Origin: an uncultured Gammaproteobacteria bacterium
GTDB lineage: Bacteria > Pseudomonadota > Gammaproteobacteria > Steroidobacterales > Rariloculaceae
Reading direction: 5' to 3'
NCBI GenBank assembly: GCA_913041665.1
Contig: CAJWKT010000011.1
Location: 1-35,256 of the forward strand
DNA length: 35,256 nucleotides
Shown: positions 1 to 8,342 of the stretch, one piece after another
How positions within the stretch are numbered: the first letter of the stretch is position 1
How the letters are laid out: every line of letters starts with the position of its first letter
The notes under the pieces: generated by a model
What the model was told of the DNA's origin: nothing
Seen by the model: only the letters and a program-made list of their open reading frames with translations
Database searches by the model: none
Made by a program: the position numbers and the translations under genes

Positions 1-598
1 GAGGGCCATCTACACGGTCGATATCAAAAATCACTCGGCCTAAGTATTCAAGATTTACCTGATGGACAATCCCGGTATTTGGCGGAACAACTTGAAAATT
101 ATCAAAAGCATTCTGGCCCCAACGGAGAAAAGCGTAGCGCTCTTTATTCCGTTCAAATTCAATGGCATTGTTCATTGTGAGGGCGTTTTCTGTACCGAAA
201 GTATCTACTTGGATCGAATGATCAATCACAAGTTCCGCAGGACAAAGTGGATTTATGCTCGAGGCCTTTCCTCCAAGCTTAAGGACCGCATCGCGCATTG
301 CAGCGAGATCAACTATTGCCGGTACACCGGTGAAGTCTTGAAGGATTACCCTTGCGGGAGTAAAGGCAATTTCCTGGTTAGATATTGCCTGCGGCTCCCA
401 TTCGTAGAGCGCCTGTATGTCATCAGCAGTTATATCTTCGCCATCCTCGTGGCGTAACAGGTTTTCTAAAAGGATCTTTAAGGTATAGGGTAATTTTTCG
501 GCTTTTGGACCGAGCGCATCCAGCCGAAAAATCTGATATTCGTTTTTGGGATTTTTGCCTACCGTAATTTTTTGTTGGACGCCAAAACTATTTTTCAC
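1..598 (-). CDS. acnA: Aconitate hydratase AcnA, N-terminal part (runs off the left edge)
   Basis: This frame is missing from the ORF track because it is open to the window edge. Read on the minus strand it gives about 199 residues matching the N-terminus of AcnA-type aconitases: [53 protein letters not shown] and [16 protein letters not shown]. AcnA isomerises citrate to isocitrate in the TCA cycle using a [4Fe-4S] cluster; the cluster cysteines lie beyond the edge. I choose a GTG start at 598 because the protein begins VKNSFGVQQ just after an AGAGG ribosome binding site and no ATG lies near. It follows mnmA on the same strand after about 46 bases, but a TATAAT box in that gap suggests a promoter of its own. 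Identification is firm; completeness cannot be judged. Confidence 0.93.
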   Translation of the reverse strand, partial: MKNSFGVQQKITVGKNPKNEYQIFRLDALGPKAEKLPYTLKILLENLLRHEDGEDITADDIQALYEWEPQAISNQEIAFTPARVILQDFTGVPAIVDLAAMRDAVLKLGGKASSINPLCPAELVIDHSIQVDTFGTENALTMNNAIEFERNKERYAFLRWGQNAFDNFQVVPPNTGIVHQVNLEYLGRVIFDIDRVDGP

Positions 599-628
599 TG
601 AGTTGACCTCTGGAGTTAAGGTGCGCGG

Positions 629-657
629 ATTATATCAGGGGCAGCTAGACAGAAAAT
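629..657 (-). promoter_or_regulatory. Possible sigma70 promoter of acnA
   Basis: On the minus strand a perfect TATAAT (634 to 629) lies about 30 bases before the acnA GTG. The -35 region at a 16-17 base spacing reads TTTTCT or ATTTTC, a weak match, and it overlaps the 3' end of mnmA. The call rests on the -10 box and its position alone. Confidence 0.3.
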
Positions 658-1766
658 GCTAAAAACTCTTCTTTCATTTTAGCTGACCGAATTTTTGCCC
701 CCCCAAGACAATGCTCATCTTGATAAAAAACTACATATTGGCCAGGCGCAATAGAGCGCTGTGGATTTTGAAAGAAAACCTCTAGGTCTTTGTTCGTTCT
801 AGGCGTGACCATACAAGGCTGATCGGGTTGTCCATAGCGTATTTTTGCTGCACAACGAAAGGTCTTGCCTTGGTTTAGTTCTTTTGGACTTCCATTAATC
901 CAGTGGGTAGTGTCAGCCTGAAGCCAGTTCTGGAATAGAAGGGGATGGCTTTTCCCCTGCACCACGACTAATGCATTATTTTCAATATCTTTTTGAGCTA
1001 CGTACCAAGGCCCCGGTGGATGCCCAGAAAGTCCGCCAATCCCTAGTCCTTGGCGCTGCCCGATGGTGTAATAGGGAAGTCCATGATGTTTCCCAATCAT
1101 TCGCCCTTGCTCATTTTTGATTGGGCCGGGTTGTGATGATAAGTATTTTCTAAGAAAGGGTTGAAATGGCCGTTCTCCGATGAAACAGATACCGGTACTA
1201 CTTTTTTTTTCAGAAACGGGTAGGCCTGCCCGCCTCGCTATTGTTCGTACTTGAGATTTACTCAGCTGGCCAAGTGGAAAGAGTACGTCGTTAAGATATT
1301 GCCTTTTGACAGAATGAAGGAAATAGCTTTGGTCTTTGTCTGCATCCAATCCCTTAAGCAGGCGGGTTTTCCCAAATGAGTAATCAAGCCGGGCGTAGTG
1401 TCCTGTGGCTAGCTTTGCTCCGCCAAGTCGGCGTGCATAATTAAACAAAACGTCGAATTTGATTTCCCGATTGCAAAGTACATCTGGATTAGGTGTATGC
1501 CCCAGCTCATGTTCCTGTAGGAAGCGCTCAAAGACACGTCTTTTATATTCCTTTGAAAAATTTATCCTGTGGAGTGGCATTTGTAGCTGGACACATATTT
1601 TTCGCGCATCTTGAAAATCAGCAGCGGCCTCGCAGTACTTGTCTTCCTCCCAATTGGTCATATGCAGGCAGTGGACTTCGTGACCGGACTCTTTGAGCTG
1701 CAATGCAGCGACAGCTGAATCAACACCACCCGACAACGCAACCAGATGTAGGCCCCTTTCACTCAT
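645..1766 (-). CDS. mnmA: tRNA-specific 2-thiouridylase MnmA
   Basis: The 373-residue product has the usual length and all landmarks of MnmA, which activates U34 of tRNA-Lys, Glu and Gln with ATP and inserts sulfur relayed by Tus proteins, giving the 2-thio part of mnm5s2U. The PP-loop SGGVDS is at residues 12-17. The two catalytic cysteines appear in NPDVLCN (C98) and STGICFIGERPF (C194). The C-terminal barrel ends with APGQYVVFYQ and CLGGAKI. The start is ATG with no obvious Shine-Dalgarno. It lies 39 bases downstream of purB on the same strand, so the two may be co-transcribed. In E. coli hflD sits between mnmA and purB; here it is absent and the order relative to transcription is purB then mnmA. 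Confidence 0.97.
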   Translation of the reverse strand: MSERGLHLVALSGGVDSAVAALQLKESGHEVHCLHMTNWEEDKYCEAAADFQDARKICVQLQMPLHRINFSKEYKRRVFERFLQEHELGHTPNPDVLCNREIKFDVLFNYARRLGGAKLATGHYARLDYSFGKTRLLKGLDADKDQSYFLHSVKRQYLNDVLFPLGQLSKSQVRTIARRAGLPVSEKKSSTGICFIGERPFQPFLRKYLSSQPGPIKNEQGRMIGKHHGLPYYTIGQRQGLGIGGLSGHPPGPWYVAQKDIENNALVVVQGKSHPLLFQNWLQADTTHWINGSPKELNQGKTFRCAAKIRYGQPDQPCMVTPRTNKDLEVFFQNPQRSIAPGQYVVFYQDEHCLGGAKIRSAKMKEEFLAFSV

Positions 1767-1805
1767 GACTATGCGTAGGCGTTATTTTTTAGATTGACCG
1801 AGGAA

Positions 1806-3158
1806 CTAGACATCTTTTGCGAGCTTCGCTGCCATACCAAGATAGTCCTCTGGCTTCATTTTCAGCAGCCGATTTTTTTCTTTCTTGGGCAAGGCCGAGG
1901 AGCGTATAAATTGATGCAACGCCTTTTGGTCGATGCCTCGGCCTCGTGTTAGTTCCTTGAGTTGTTCATACGCATCTGTCATTCCATGACGGCGCATTAC
2001 TGTCTGAACTGCCTCAGCTAGAATCTCCCAGTTTTCTTTTAAATCAGCACTAATTCTTCCCGCATCCACCTCAAGTTTATTTAGCCCTTTCTGACACGAC
2101 TCGTAGGCGATTACGCTGTGACCAAGCGCTACTCCAGCATTGCGCAAAACCGTAGAATCAGTTAGATCCCGTTGCCATCTGGATTTGGTTAGTTTTCGGG
2201 CTAGGAATTCTAATATGGCGTTTGCCATTCCTAAGTTACCTTCTGCATTCTCAAATTCAATGGGATTAACTTTGTGGGGCATGGTAGAGGAACCCACTTC
2301 GGCTTCTGAAGTGACACGGCGGAAGTATCCCAAGCTGATATAACCCCAAAAGTCGCGCGTTAGGTCTATCAACACATTATTGAATCGGATTAGTGCTTGC
2401 CCATACTCGGCAAGCCAGTCATGGGGCTCAATCTGTGTGGTATAGACATTTGGTTGAAGTCCTAGCGAGGTAACGAAACGTTCGCTAATTCCCTTCCAAT
2501 TAGCGGATGGGTAGGCTGCTATGTGTGCGTTAAAGTTTCCAACAGCACCGTTGCACTTTCCGTAGACCACTAGCTCATCAAATATTTGGCGCTGCCGCCT
2601 GAGTCGAGCAACGAAATTTGCTATCTCTTTTCCGAGAGTGGTAGGGGTGGCAGGCTGGCCGTGGGTGCGAGAGATCATCGGAAGATCTGAAAATTGATGT
2701 GCCAGCTCCCGGAGATCAGTGATTAAAGCATCCATTAATGGAATTAACACTTTGTTCCGTGCGTCACGCAACATAAGGGCATAAGCAAGATTATTAATGT
2801 CTTCTGAAGTGCAGCCAAAGTGGAAGAAGGTCGAAAGAGGAGGTCCAAATTTTTCCCTAAGAAAATATTCCACGGCTTTTACATCATGATTGGTTTTAGC
2901 CTCAATATTTTTTACCTCAATAGCATCCTTAAGGTCAAAATCTTGCAGAAGGGCTGTTAGCTCTCCCTCTGTCTGACTGTTGAGGGGTTTGAGGTCTTTG
3001 ATTTTTGATTCATTCGCCAGATGTCTCGCCCAACTAACCTCTATTAATACCCGATAACGAATAAGGGCGTACTCGGACAGGTACTCTCGGAGCGAAGCCG
3101 TTTTGCTACTATAGCGGCCATCTAATGGAGATAGGGCTTTAAGATTGGCGGAATCCAA
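1806..3158 (-). CDS. purB: Adenylosuccinate lyase PurB
   Basis: PurB performs two eliminations of fumarate in purine synthesis: SAICAR to AICAR and adenylosuccinate to AMP. The sequence follows the E. coli-type (about 456-residue) enzyme closely: LSPLDGRY near the start, TNHDVKAVEYFL, FGCTSEDINNLAYALML, SRTHGQPATPTTLGKEIANF, and the fumarase/aspartase signature SSTMPHKVNPIEFENAEGN. The ORF track begins at 3185 (TTG), but I prefer the TTG at 3158. From there the protein starts MDSANLKALSPLDGRY, which matches the E. coli N-terminus in length, and a GGGGGA lies about seven bases upstream. That start also removes the overlap with the divergent fumC. Product about 450 residues. The fumarate released by PurB is the substrate of the adjacent FumC, though shared control is only a guess. 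Confidence 0.95.
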   Translation of the reverse strand: MDSANLKALSPLDGRYSSKTASLREYLSEYALIRYRVLIEVSWARHLANESKIKDLKPLNSQTEGELTALLQDFDLKDAIEVKNIEAKTNHDVKAVEYFLREKFGPPLSTFFHFGCTSEDINNLAYALMLRDARNKVLIPLMDALITDLRELAHQFSDLPMISRTHGQPATPTTLGKEIANFVARLRRQRQIFDELVVYGKCNGAVGNFNAHIAAYPSANWKGISERFVTSLGLQPNVYTTQIEPHDWLAEYGQALIRFNNVLIDLTRDFWGYISLGYFRRVTSEAEVGSSTMPHKVNPIEFENAEGNLGMANAILEFLARKLTKSRWQRDLTDSTVLRNAGVALGHSVIAYESCQKGLNKLEVDAGRISADLKENWEILAEAVQTVMRRHGMTDAYEQLKELTRGRGIDQKALHQFIRSSALPKKEKNRLLKMKPEDYLGMAAKLAKDV

Positions 3159-3229
3159 GGCGTGTCCCCCAGCCTCCCTATACAAGCGATCACGGAGTGC
3201 GCATCATACACTATCCTCACATTTATTCT

Positions 3230-3235
3230 GGAGGG
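3230..3235 (+). promoter_or_regulatory. Ribosome binding site that fixes the fumC start
   Basis: GGAGGG lies four bases before the GTG at 3240. The longer ORF in the track (from 3162) would place this site inside the coding region and add 26 residues that do not resemble fumarase. Confidence 0.6.
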
Positions 3236-3239
3236 TCTG

Positions 3240-4625
3240 GTGGCCGCAAAATTTAGAATAGAGAAAGACAGCATGGGCGAGCTTGAAGTTCCAGCAGATG
3301 CCTTGTGGGGCGCCCAGACTCAGCGGGCCGTCAATAATTTTTCTATAAGTGGTCAGCGGATGCCCAAGCGGTTTATTGGGGCTCTAGGCCTAATTAAATG
3401 GGCAGCCGCTGAAGTCAACCAGGACCTAAAGCTTGTAGCGCCAGCAATTGCGAAGGCTATCCAGACTGCAGCCCTAGAAGTAGCAGCCGGGAAACATGAC
3501 AAACATTTTCCCATCGATGTCTACCAAACAGGCTCAGGAACGAGCTCAAATATGAACGCCAACGAGGTTATTGCGCGGCTAGCCAGTCAGTCTCTAGGCA
3601 AGGAAATTCATCCTAATGATCATGTAAATTATGGCCAGAGTAGCAATGACGTCATTCCTTCTGCGATTCATATAAGTGCAGCCATAGCTGTTACGGAGGA
3701 ACTAATCCCTTCCTTGGATCACCTCGTCTCCGTTTTAGAGAAAAAGATCGAACAAATTGGAAAGATTATAAAAACTGGGCGAACCCATTTAATGGACGCT
3801 ATGCCGCTTCGTATGGACCAAGAGCTAGGCGCGTGGGCTACGCAGATCCGCAATGATATTCAGCGCATCTCAGGAGTGCTCAATAATCTTGGTGCGTTAG
3901 CGCAGGGCGGCACAGCAGTGGGGACGGGGATTAATGCACATTCCGAGTTTGGTGCCCGAGTTGCATCGAAGCTTACTGATCACACAGGAATTTCATTTCG
4001 CTCAGCCGATAGTTACTTTGAAGCCATTTCATGCCAAGACACTGCAGTAGAGTTATCGGGCCAGATTAAGACAACTGCTGTGAGTCTAATGAAGATCTCT
4101 AACGATCTGCGGTGGATGAACAGCGGCCCGTTATCAGGACTTGCAGAGATCACCCTTAAGCCCGTCCAGCCCGGAAGTAGCATTATGCCTGGAAAGGTGA
4201 ACCCGGTAATACCAGAGGCAGTGACTATGGTAGCAGCTCGTGTGATCGGCAATGACAGCACGATCACTATCGCTGGACAATCTGGCAATTTTCAACTTAA
4301 TGTCATGTTGCCAGTGGTCGCCTATGGACTTCTGGAGAGTATCGAACTTTTAGCGCGCTCCAGTAGGGTACTTGCTGATAGCGCGATAGCGGGAATGACA
4401 GTTAATGAGCAACGACTGAAAGAAACACTTGAGAGGAACCCCATTTTAGTAACAGCACTTAACCATGTAATAGGCTACGAGAAAGGAGCAAGTATCGCTA
4501 AAAAAGCCTACGAACAGGGCCTTTCGATTCTCGAGATAGCTTCTAGGGAGACCGATCTTAGTCAGGAAGAACTCAAGTCGTTACTGGACCCCGCTGAGCT
4601 GACTAAAGGCGGAATAAGGGGCTGA
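3240..4625 (+). CDS. fumC: Class II fumarate hydratase FumC
   Basis: FumC is the oxygen-stable, iron-independent fumarase that hydrates fumarate to L-malate in the TCA cycle. From the GTG at 3240 the product is 461 residues, the normal length, and opens with the family N-terminus FRIEKDSMGELEVPADALWG. Other landmarks are GSGTSSNMNANEV, VNYGQSSNDVIPSAIHI, TGRTHLMDAMP, the signature GSSIMPGKVNPV and SGNFQLNVMLP. Related aspartate ammonia-lyases share the fold, but the N-terminus and the QSSNDV region read as fumarase. It is transcribed divergently from purB across about 80 bases, and the Nudix gene starts 12 bases after its stop, suggesting a fumC-nudix-mazG operon. Confidence 0.94.
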   Translation: MAAKFRIEKDSMGELEVPADALWGAQTQRAVNNFSISGQRMPKRFIGALGLIKWAAAEVNQDLKLVAPAIAKAIQTAALEVAAGKHDKHFPIDVYQTGSGTSSNMNANEVIARLASQSLGKEIHPNDHVNYGQSSNDVIPSAIHISAAIAVTEELIPSLDHLVSVLEKKIEQIGKIIKTGRTHLMDAMPLRMDQELGAWATQIRNDIQRISGVLNNLGALAQGGTAVGTGINAHSEFGARVASKLTDHTGISFRSADSYFEAISCQDTAVELSGQIKTTAVSLMKISNDLRWMNSGPLSGLAEITLKPVQPGSSIMPGKVNPVIPEAVTMVAARVIGNDSTITIAGQSGNFQLNVMLPVVAYGLLESIELLARSSRVLADSAIAGMTVNEQRLKETLERNPILVTALNHVIGYEKGASIAKKAYEQGLSILEIASRETDLSQEELKSLLDPAELTKGGIRG

Positions 4626-4637
4626 AGAGGGAGGGGG

Positions 4638-5273
4638 ATGCGTTCGCTGATTGAAGCTCGGCTTGCAGATAGACCGCCGCCCATGGATCCAAGGGCCGAG
4701 CTATTGGAGTCAGTCTATGGCTCAGTGCCTAGCGAACTACTTGAAATGCTCGATCACCCAGCTCGGCCGGCAGCTGTTTTATTGGGCCTCGTGGAGCGTC
4801 GCGGTGGCTTGAGTATTATTCTTACTGAGCGTGCTGCTAGCCTTAAGGATCATCCAGGCCAGGTTAGTTTTCCTGGTGGTCATATTGAAAGGGGCGACAC
4901 AAGTCCTATGGCCGCAGCACTGCGTGAAGCTGAAGAAGAAATTGGCCTTAAAGCGGAAAAAGTGGTTGTGGCGGGGTGCTTAGATCCCTATCTAACGGTG
5001 ACTGGTTTTCTTATAACCCCAGTAGTCGGATTTGTGGACAAAAATTTCATAGCTAGGCCAGACCCGATTGAGGTGAATGAGGTTTTTGAACTTCCGCTCA
5101 AAAAAGTTCTCGAGGGGGGGAGCATTGAGAGGGGATATCGGACTCGGCCGGATTTTGATGTAACTTTTCGAATCTATGAACTTTCATTTGAGGGTCATCA
5201 CATTTGGGGCGCCACCGCAGCCATATTATTAAAATTTATAGATTTAATTTCTAATGAAAAAACAACACTATAA
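4638..5273 (+). CDS. Nudix hydrolase, probable CoA pyrophosphatase (NudL-like)
   Basis: The 211-residue protein carries a Nudix box reading GGHIERGD then ALREAEEEIGL, preceded by ILTERAASLKDHPGQVSFPGG. The latter is the extra motif of the NudL/PCD1 group, which hydrolyses coenzyme A and its derivatives to 3',5'-ADP and phosphopantetheine. The two glutamates of EEIG would bind magnesium. The start ATG follows a strong GAGGGAGGGGG purine stretch 12 bases after fumC. The 3' end overlaps mazG by 20 bases, so translation is probably coupled. Both products hydrolyse nucleotide pyrophosphate bonds. The substrate is inferred from the family motif only. Confidence 0.88.
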   Translation: MRSLIEARLADRPPPMDPRAELLESVYGSVPSELLEMLDHPARPAAVLLGLVERRGGLSIILTERAASLKDHPGQVSFPGGHIERGDTSPMAAALREAEEEIGLKAEKVVVAGCLDPYLTVTGFLITPVVGFVDKNFIARPDPIEVNEVFELPLKKVLEGGSIERGYRTRPDFDVTFRIYELSFEGHHIWGATAAILLKFIDLISNEKTTL

Positions 5274-6054
5274 AAGATATTTAGATAAATTACTTGATTT
5301 AATGAAACATCTTCGAGACCCAATCGAGGGAAATCCATGGGATCAAAATCAGACCCTGGAGAGCATCGCTCCCTATGCGCTGGAGGAGGCATATGAGGTC
5401 GTCGACGCCATAGAAAGAAAGGATTTCCATGAACTCACAGAGGAATTGGGGGATCTTTTGTACCAGGTAATTTATCAGTCTCAGATTGCCGAAGAGATGA
5501 GTTTCTTTGATTTCGGTGATGTTGCCGAGGCAATTTGCAAAAAATTAGTCCGCCGTCATCCAAATTTGTTTGATGACTTAGAAAAAAATACAATAGAATC
5601 AAATATTAATAAATATAAATTTACAAAGGATAGTAAGCGATCTCAGGAATCTAGTAGGTTACTTTCGTCGATTCCCCGTGACTTGCCTGGATTAACGCGC
5701 GGTCTCAAATTGGGTCGTCGCGCAGCGGAGGTCGGTTTTGATTGGGCTAATGTGGCCGAGGTCAGGCAAAAAGTAGGCGAGGAGATTACCGAGCTAGATG
5801 AGGCAATCGGTATTGGTAGTGATGAATCCATTGCCGCCGAGATGGGGGATCTTTTATTATCGCTAGCAAATTTATCCCGTCATTTAGGCTTGGACCCCGA
5901 GAGCTGCATACGTGGCGCTAACAATCGCTTTGAGTACCGCTTTCAACGAATTGAAGATAGGGTCGATGAGGAGGTTGGAGGGTGGGAGGCACAGGATACC
6001 GCTACCCTTGAGCGGTTTTGGCAGCAGGCGAAGGCTGAAGAAACCCACATGTAA
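5254..6054 (+). CDS. mazG: Nucleoside triphosphate pyrophosphohydrolase MazG
   Basis: MazG converts (d)NTPs to NMPs and pyrophosphate, cleaning the nucleotide pool and, in E. coli, affecting the stringent response. The 266-residue length matches the two-domain enterobacterial form. Domain 1 shows LRDPIEGNPWDQNQT, YALEEAYEVVDAIE and ELGDLLYQV; domain 2 shows VGFDWANVAEV, GEEITELDEAI and EMGDLLLSLANLSRHLG, each with the EExxE...ExxD metal-binding pattern. The ATG at 5254 lies inside the end of the Nudix gene. The first 50 bases and the inter-domain stretch near 5590-5630 are noticeably AT-rich with AAA/AAT codons, unlike the rest. It ends 31 bases from the convergent slipin gene. Confidence 0.95.
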   Translation: MKKQHYKRYLDKLLDLMKHLRDPIEGNPWDQNQTLESIAPYALEEAYEVVDAIERKDFHELTEELGDLLYQVIYQSQIAEEMSFFDFGDVAEAICKKLVRRHPNLFDDLEKNTIESNINKYKFTKDSKRSQESSRLLSSIPRDLPGLTRGLKLGRRAAEVGFDWANVAEVRQKVGEEITELDEAIGIGSDESIAAEMGDLLLSLANLSRHLGLDPESCIRGANNRFEYRFQRIEDRVDEEVGGWEAQDTATLERFWQQAKAEETHM

Positions 6055-6085
6055 ATATAACAGGGGGGGGTGAGCGTCTTCCGTT

Positions 6086-6847
6086 TTATTCCTCTTTCTT
6101 ACTAAACATCGGCTTCAGCATATCCAGCGGCAATGGAAAAACTATTGTGCTGGTATTGCGCTCACTAGAAATTTCCGTAAGGGTTTGAAGGTATCGGAGC
6201 TGTAATGCCTGAGGTTGTTCCGCTAGGACACCGGCCGCTTCAGCAAGCTTCTTGGATGCCTGAAACTCTCCCTCCGCGTGTATGATTTTTGCCCGCCTAG
6301 CCCTTTCCGCTTCTGCTTGGGCAGCTATTGCGCGAATCATGCTTTCATCTAGGTCTACATGCTTGATTTCCACATTGCTGACCTTGATCCCCCAGGTTTC
6401 AGTTGCTTGGTCTAGAATACCTTGAATATCAGCATTGAGGGTTTCGCGCTCAGATAGCATTGAGTCTAATTCATGTTGGCCCAATACAGAGCGAAGGGTA
6501 GTTTGCGCTAACTGGCTAGTAGCTTCCACGCGATTTTCTACCTGAATAACTGCCTTCTCTGGGTCTACTACACGAAAATAAATTACCGCACTGACTTTGA
6601 CCGACACATTATCTCTGGAGATTACGTCCTGGGTGGGGACATCTAAAACAATTGTTCTCAGGTCGAGCCGAACCATCTTTTGAATGCCGGGGATGACAAT
6701 GATCAAGCCTGGTCCTTTGACCTTCCAGAACCGGCCAAGCAGGAAGATGACGCCGCGCTGGTATTCTTTGAGAATTTTGATAGCACTGAATACAAAGAGA
6801 GCAATTATTGCGAGCAGAAACAGTGGTCCGTCAAATAATCCAAACAT
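6086..6847 (-). CDS. Slipin-family SPFH protein (prokaryotic stomatin)
   Basis: The 253-residue protein has a single N-terminal membrane segment (about residues 5-24, [17 protein letters not shown]), then an SPFH/band-7 domain with [24 protein letters not shown] and [23 protein letters not shown], and an alanine/glutamate-rich helix [13 protein letters not shown] expected to form coiled-coil oligomers. Slipins scaffold membrane microdomains and are typically encoded with an NfeD-type protease, as here: it starts nine bases after nfeD, its Shine-Dalgarno AAGGAG overlapping the nfeD stop. In archaea the NfeD protease cleaves the stomatin C-terminus; that this happens here is inference. The C-terminal part [15 protein letters not shown] fits the family. 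Confidence 0.92.
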   Translation of the reverse strand: MFGLFDGPLFLLAIIALFVFSAIKILKEYQRGVIFLLGRFWKVKGPGLIIVIPGIQKMVRLDLRTIVLDVPTQDVISRDNVSVKVSAVIYFRVVDPEKAVIQVENRVEATSQLAQTTLRSVLGQHELDSMLSERETLNADIQGILDQATETWGIKVSNVEIKHVDLDESMIRAIAAQAEAERARRAKIIHAEGEFQASKKLAEAAGVLAEQPQALQLRYLQTLTEISSERNTSTIVFPLPLDMLKPMFSKKEE

Positions 6848-6856
6848 AGCGACTCC

Positions 6857-8317
6857 TTAATTAGTAACGTCAGAGGGCTCTACATACAGCAGTAGTCCTT
6901 CAACCTTTATTACACGTAGATTCTGATCCCTTGCAATTGGTTCGGATGCCCGTGCCAGCCAGCGTTCTCCATGCACCCAGATTTGACCTTCCCGATCGAA
7001 ACTCTCCAGCGCTCGTCCGGACGTGCCAGCCATTTCCTCAATCCCACTGACAACAGATCTGGCCCTAGATTTCATGGCAAACCAAATAATCCCCATGAGC
7101 GCTAATGCGGCCGTAAATGAAATAGCAAAAATTAGTGGCACTGAAACGCCAAATCCTAGCACATCTGTGTCAACCAATATCACCGAACCAAACACGAAAG
7201 CAGCAACTCCACCGATCCCAAGAGCACCGAAGCTGGGTACTATAAATTCTCCAATCATGAGGATTATTCCTAGGATGATCAAGGCCAGCCCGGCATAGTT
7301 GATCGGCAGGACCTGAAACGCAAAAAGTGCCAGTACAAGTGAGATTGCACCGACAACACCCGGAACGATGGCGCCGGGGTTGTAGCCCTCGAAGATCAGA
7401 CCATAGATCCCGATGAGCATAAGAAGATAAGCTAGCGTTGGGTTACTGATTACCTCAAGCACGCGGGTGCGCCAGTCCGGCTCGAAACGCTCGATTAGAA
7501 GCCCAGCGGTGGTGATGGAGGTAGTTGTTCCGTTGAGATCCACTTCCCAGCCGTCCAACTGCCGGAGAAGATCGGCCAGATCGTTAGCGATCAAATCGAT
7601 GACGTTATTCTCGAATGCGGCCTGGGCGCTGAGGCTCTCGGCTGAACGCACAGCCGCCTCAGCCCAATCAGCGTTGCGTCCGCGTTGCTCAGCGAGACTG
7701 CGAATGTAGGCTACTGCATCGTTAATGGCCTTGCGCTCTAGCGTGGTAGCTGGGTCTGGGAGATCGGCCGGGGGCATTTCCGAGGCTTCTTCTTGTTCTC
7801 CTCCAGGCGGGGGTTCTCCTGTCTCATCGGGCGGGTCGGTCGGTGTCGCTGGTGTTGGTCCGCCAATCGCCACTGGCGTTGCCGCCCCCAGGTTTGTGGC
7901 GGGCGCCATGGCGGCGATATGACTCGCGTACAATATGTACGTTCCGGCACTGGCAGCGCGGGCGCCTTGGGGTGAGACGAATGTCGCAACCGGGATCGGG
8001 GAGCCGAGAATCGATTGGATGATGTCTCGCATCGAGGTATCGAGCCCGCCCGGCGTATCCATCTCCAGCACTATGAGAGCTGCACTGATTTCCGCGGCCC
8101 GCTCAATGCTACGGCTGATGAAATCGCTTGTAGCAGGTCCGATAGGGCCGTCTATGGCGAGCAAGACCACGCCGCCCTGGTCTACAGTGGCACTGGCCTG
8201 AGACTCTCCAACAGGCTCCTCCTGGGCGGCTAGCCAAAGAGTCCAGCCCATGGTTAGCGCGGCCACGCTGATCGCGCATCGAAGGCTAGTAGACACCTCA
8301 AATATGGCCTTTGTCAT
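6857..8317 (-). CDS. Long NfeD-type membrane serine protease (ClpP-like domain plus NfeD OB domain)
   Basis: I start the protein at the ATG at 8317, giving about 486 residues beginning MTKAIFEVS with a signal-like hydrophobic stretch. The track start at 8368 would overlap the divergent DAHP synthase gene. The N-terminal domain is ClpP-like: LEMDTPGGLDTSMRDI, then ARAASAGTYILYASH with the candidate nucleophile serine, and LERKAINDAVAYIRSLAE with the candidate catalytic lysine. Between them lies a proline/glutamate-rich insert of about 40 residues (TPTDPPDETGEPPPGGEQ). The C-terminal half has four or five membrane helices and a small soluble NfeD OB domain ending LLLYVEPSDVTN. By analogy with archaeal 1510-N it is a Ser-Lys protease acting on stomatin-type proteins. 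It forms an operon with the downstream slipin. Confidence 0.92.
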   Translation of the reverse strand: MTKAIFEVSTSLRCAISVAALTMGWTLWLAAQEEPVGESQASATVDQGGVVLLAIDGPIGPATSDFISRSIERAAEISAALIVLEMDTPGGLDTSMRDIIQSILGSPIPVATFVSPQGARAASAGTYILYASHIAAMAPATNLGAATPVAIGGPTPATPTDPPDETGEPPPGGEQEEASEMPPADLPDPATTLERKAINDAVAYIRSLAEQRGRNADWAEAAVRSAESLSAQAAFENNVIDLIANDLADLLRQLDGWEVDLNGTTTSITTAGLLIERFEPDWRTRVLEVISNPTLAYLLMLIGIYGLIFEGYNPGAIVPGVVGAISLVLALFAFQVLPINYAGLALIILGIILMIGEFIVPSFGALGIGGVAAFVFGSVILVDTDVLGFGVSVPLIFAISFTAALALMGIIWFAMKSRARSVVSGIEEMAGTSGRALESFDREGQIWVHGERWLARASEPIARDQNLRVIKVEGLLLYVEPSDVTN

Positions 8318-8342
8318 AATAGTATCTGTATAGTCGCCTTCT

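Noticed and set aside
62-457. Plus-strand ORF of 131 codons at the left edge
   Set aside because: It is the shadow of acnA, whose minus-strand frame gives clear aconitase sequence over the same bases.
3162-3239. N-terminal 26 codons of the fumC ORF
   Set aside because: They contain the Shine-Dalgarno for GTG 3240, overlap the longest purB frame and lack fumarase similarity.
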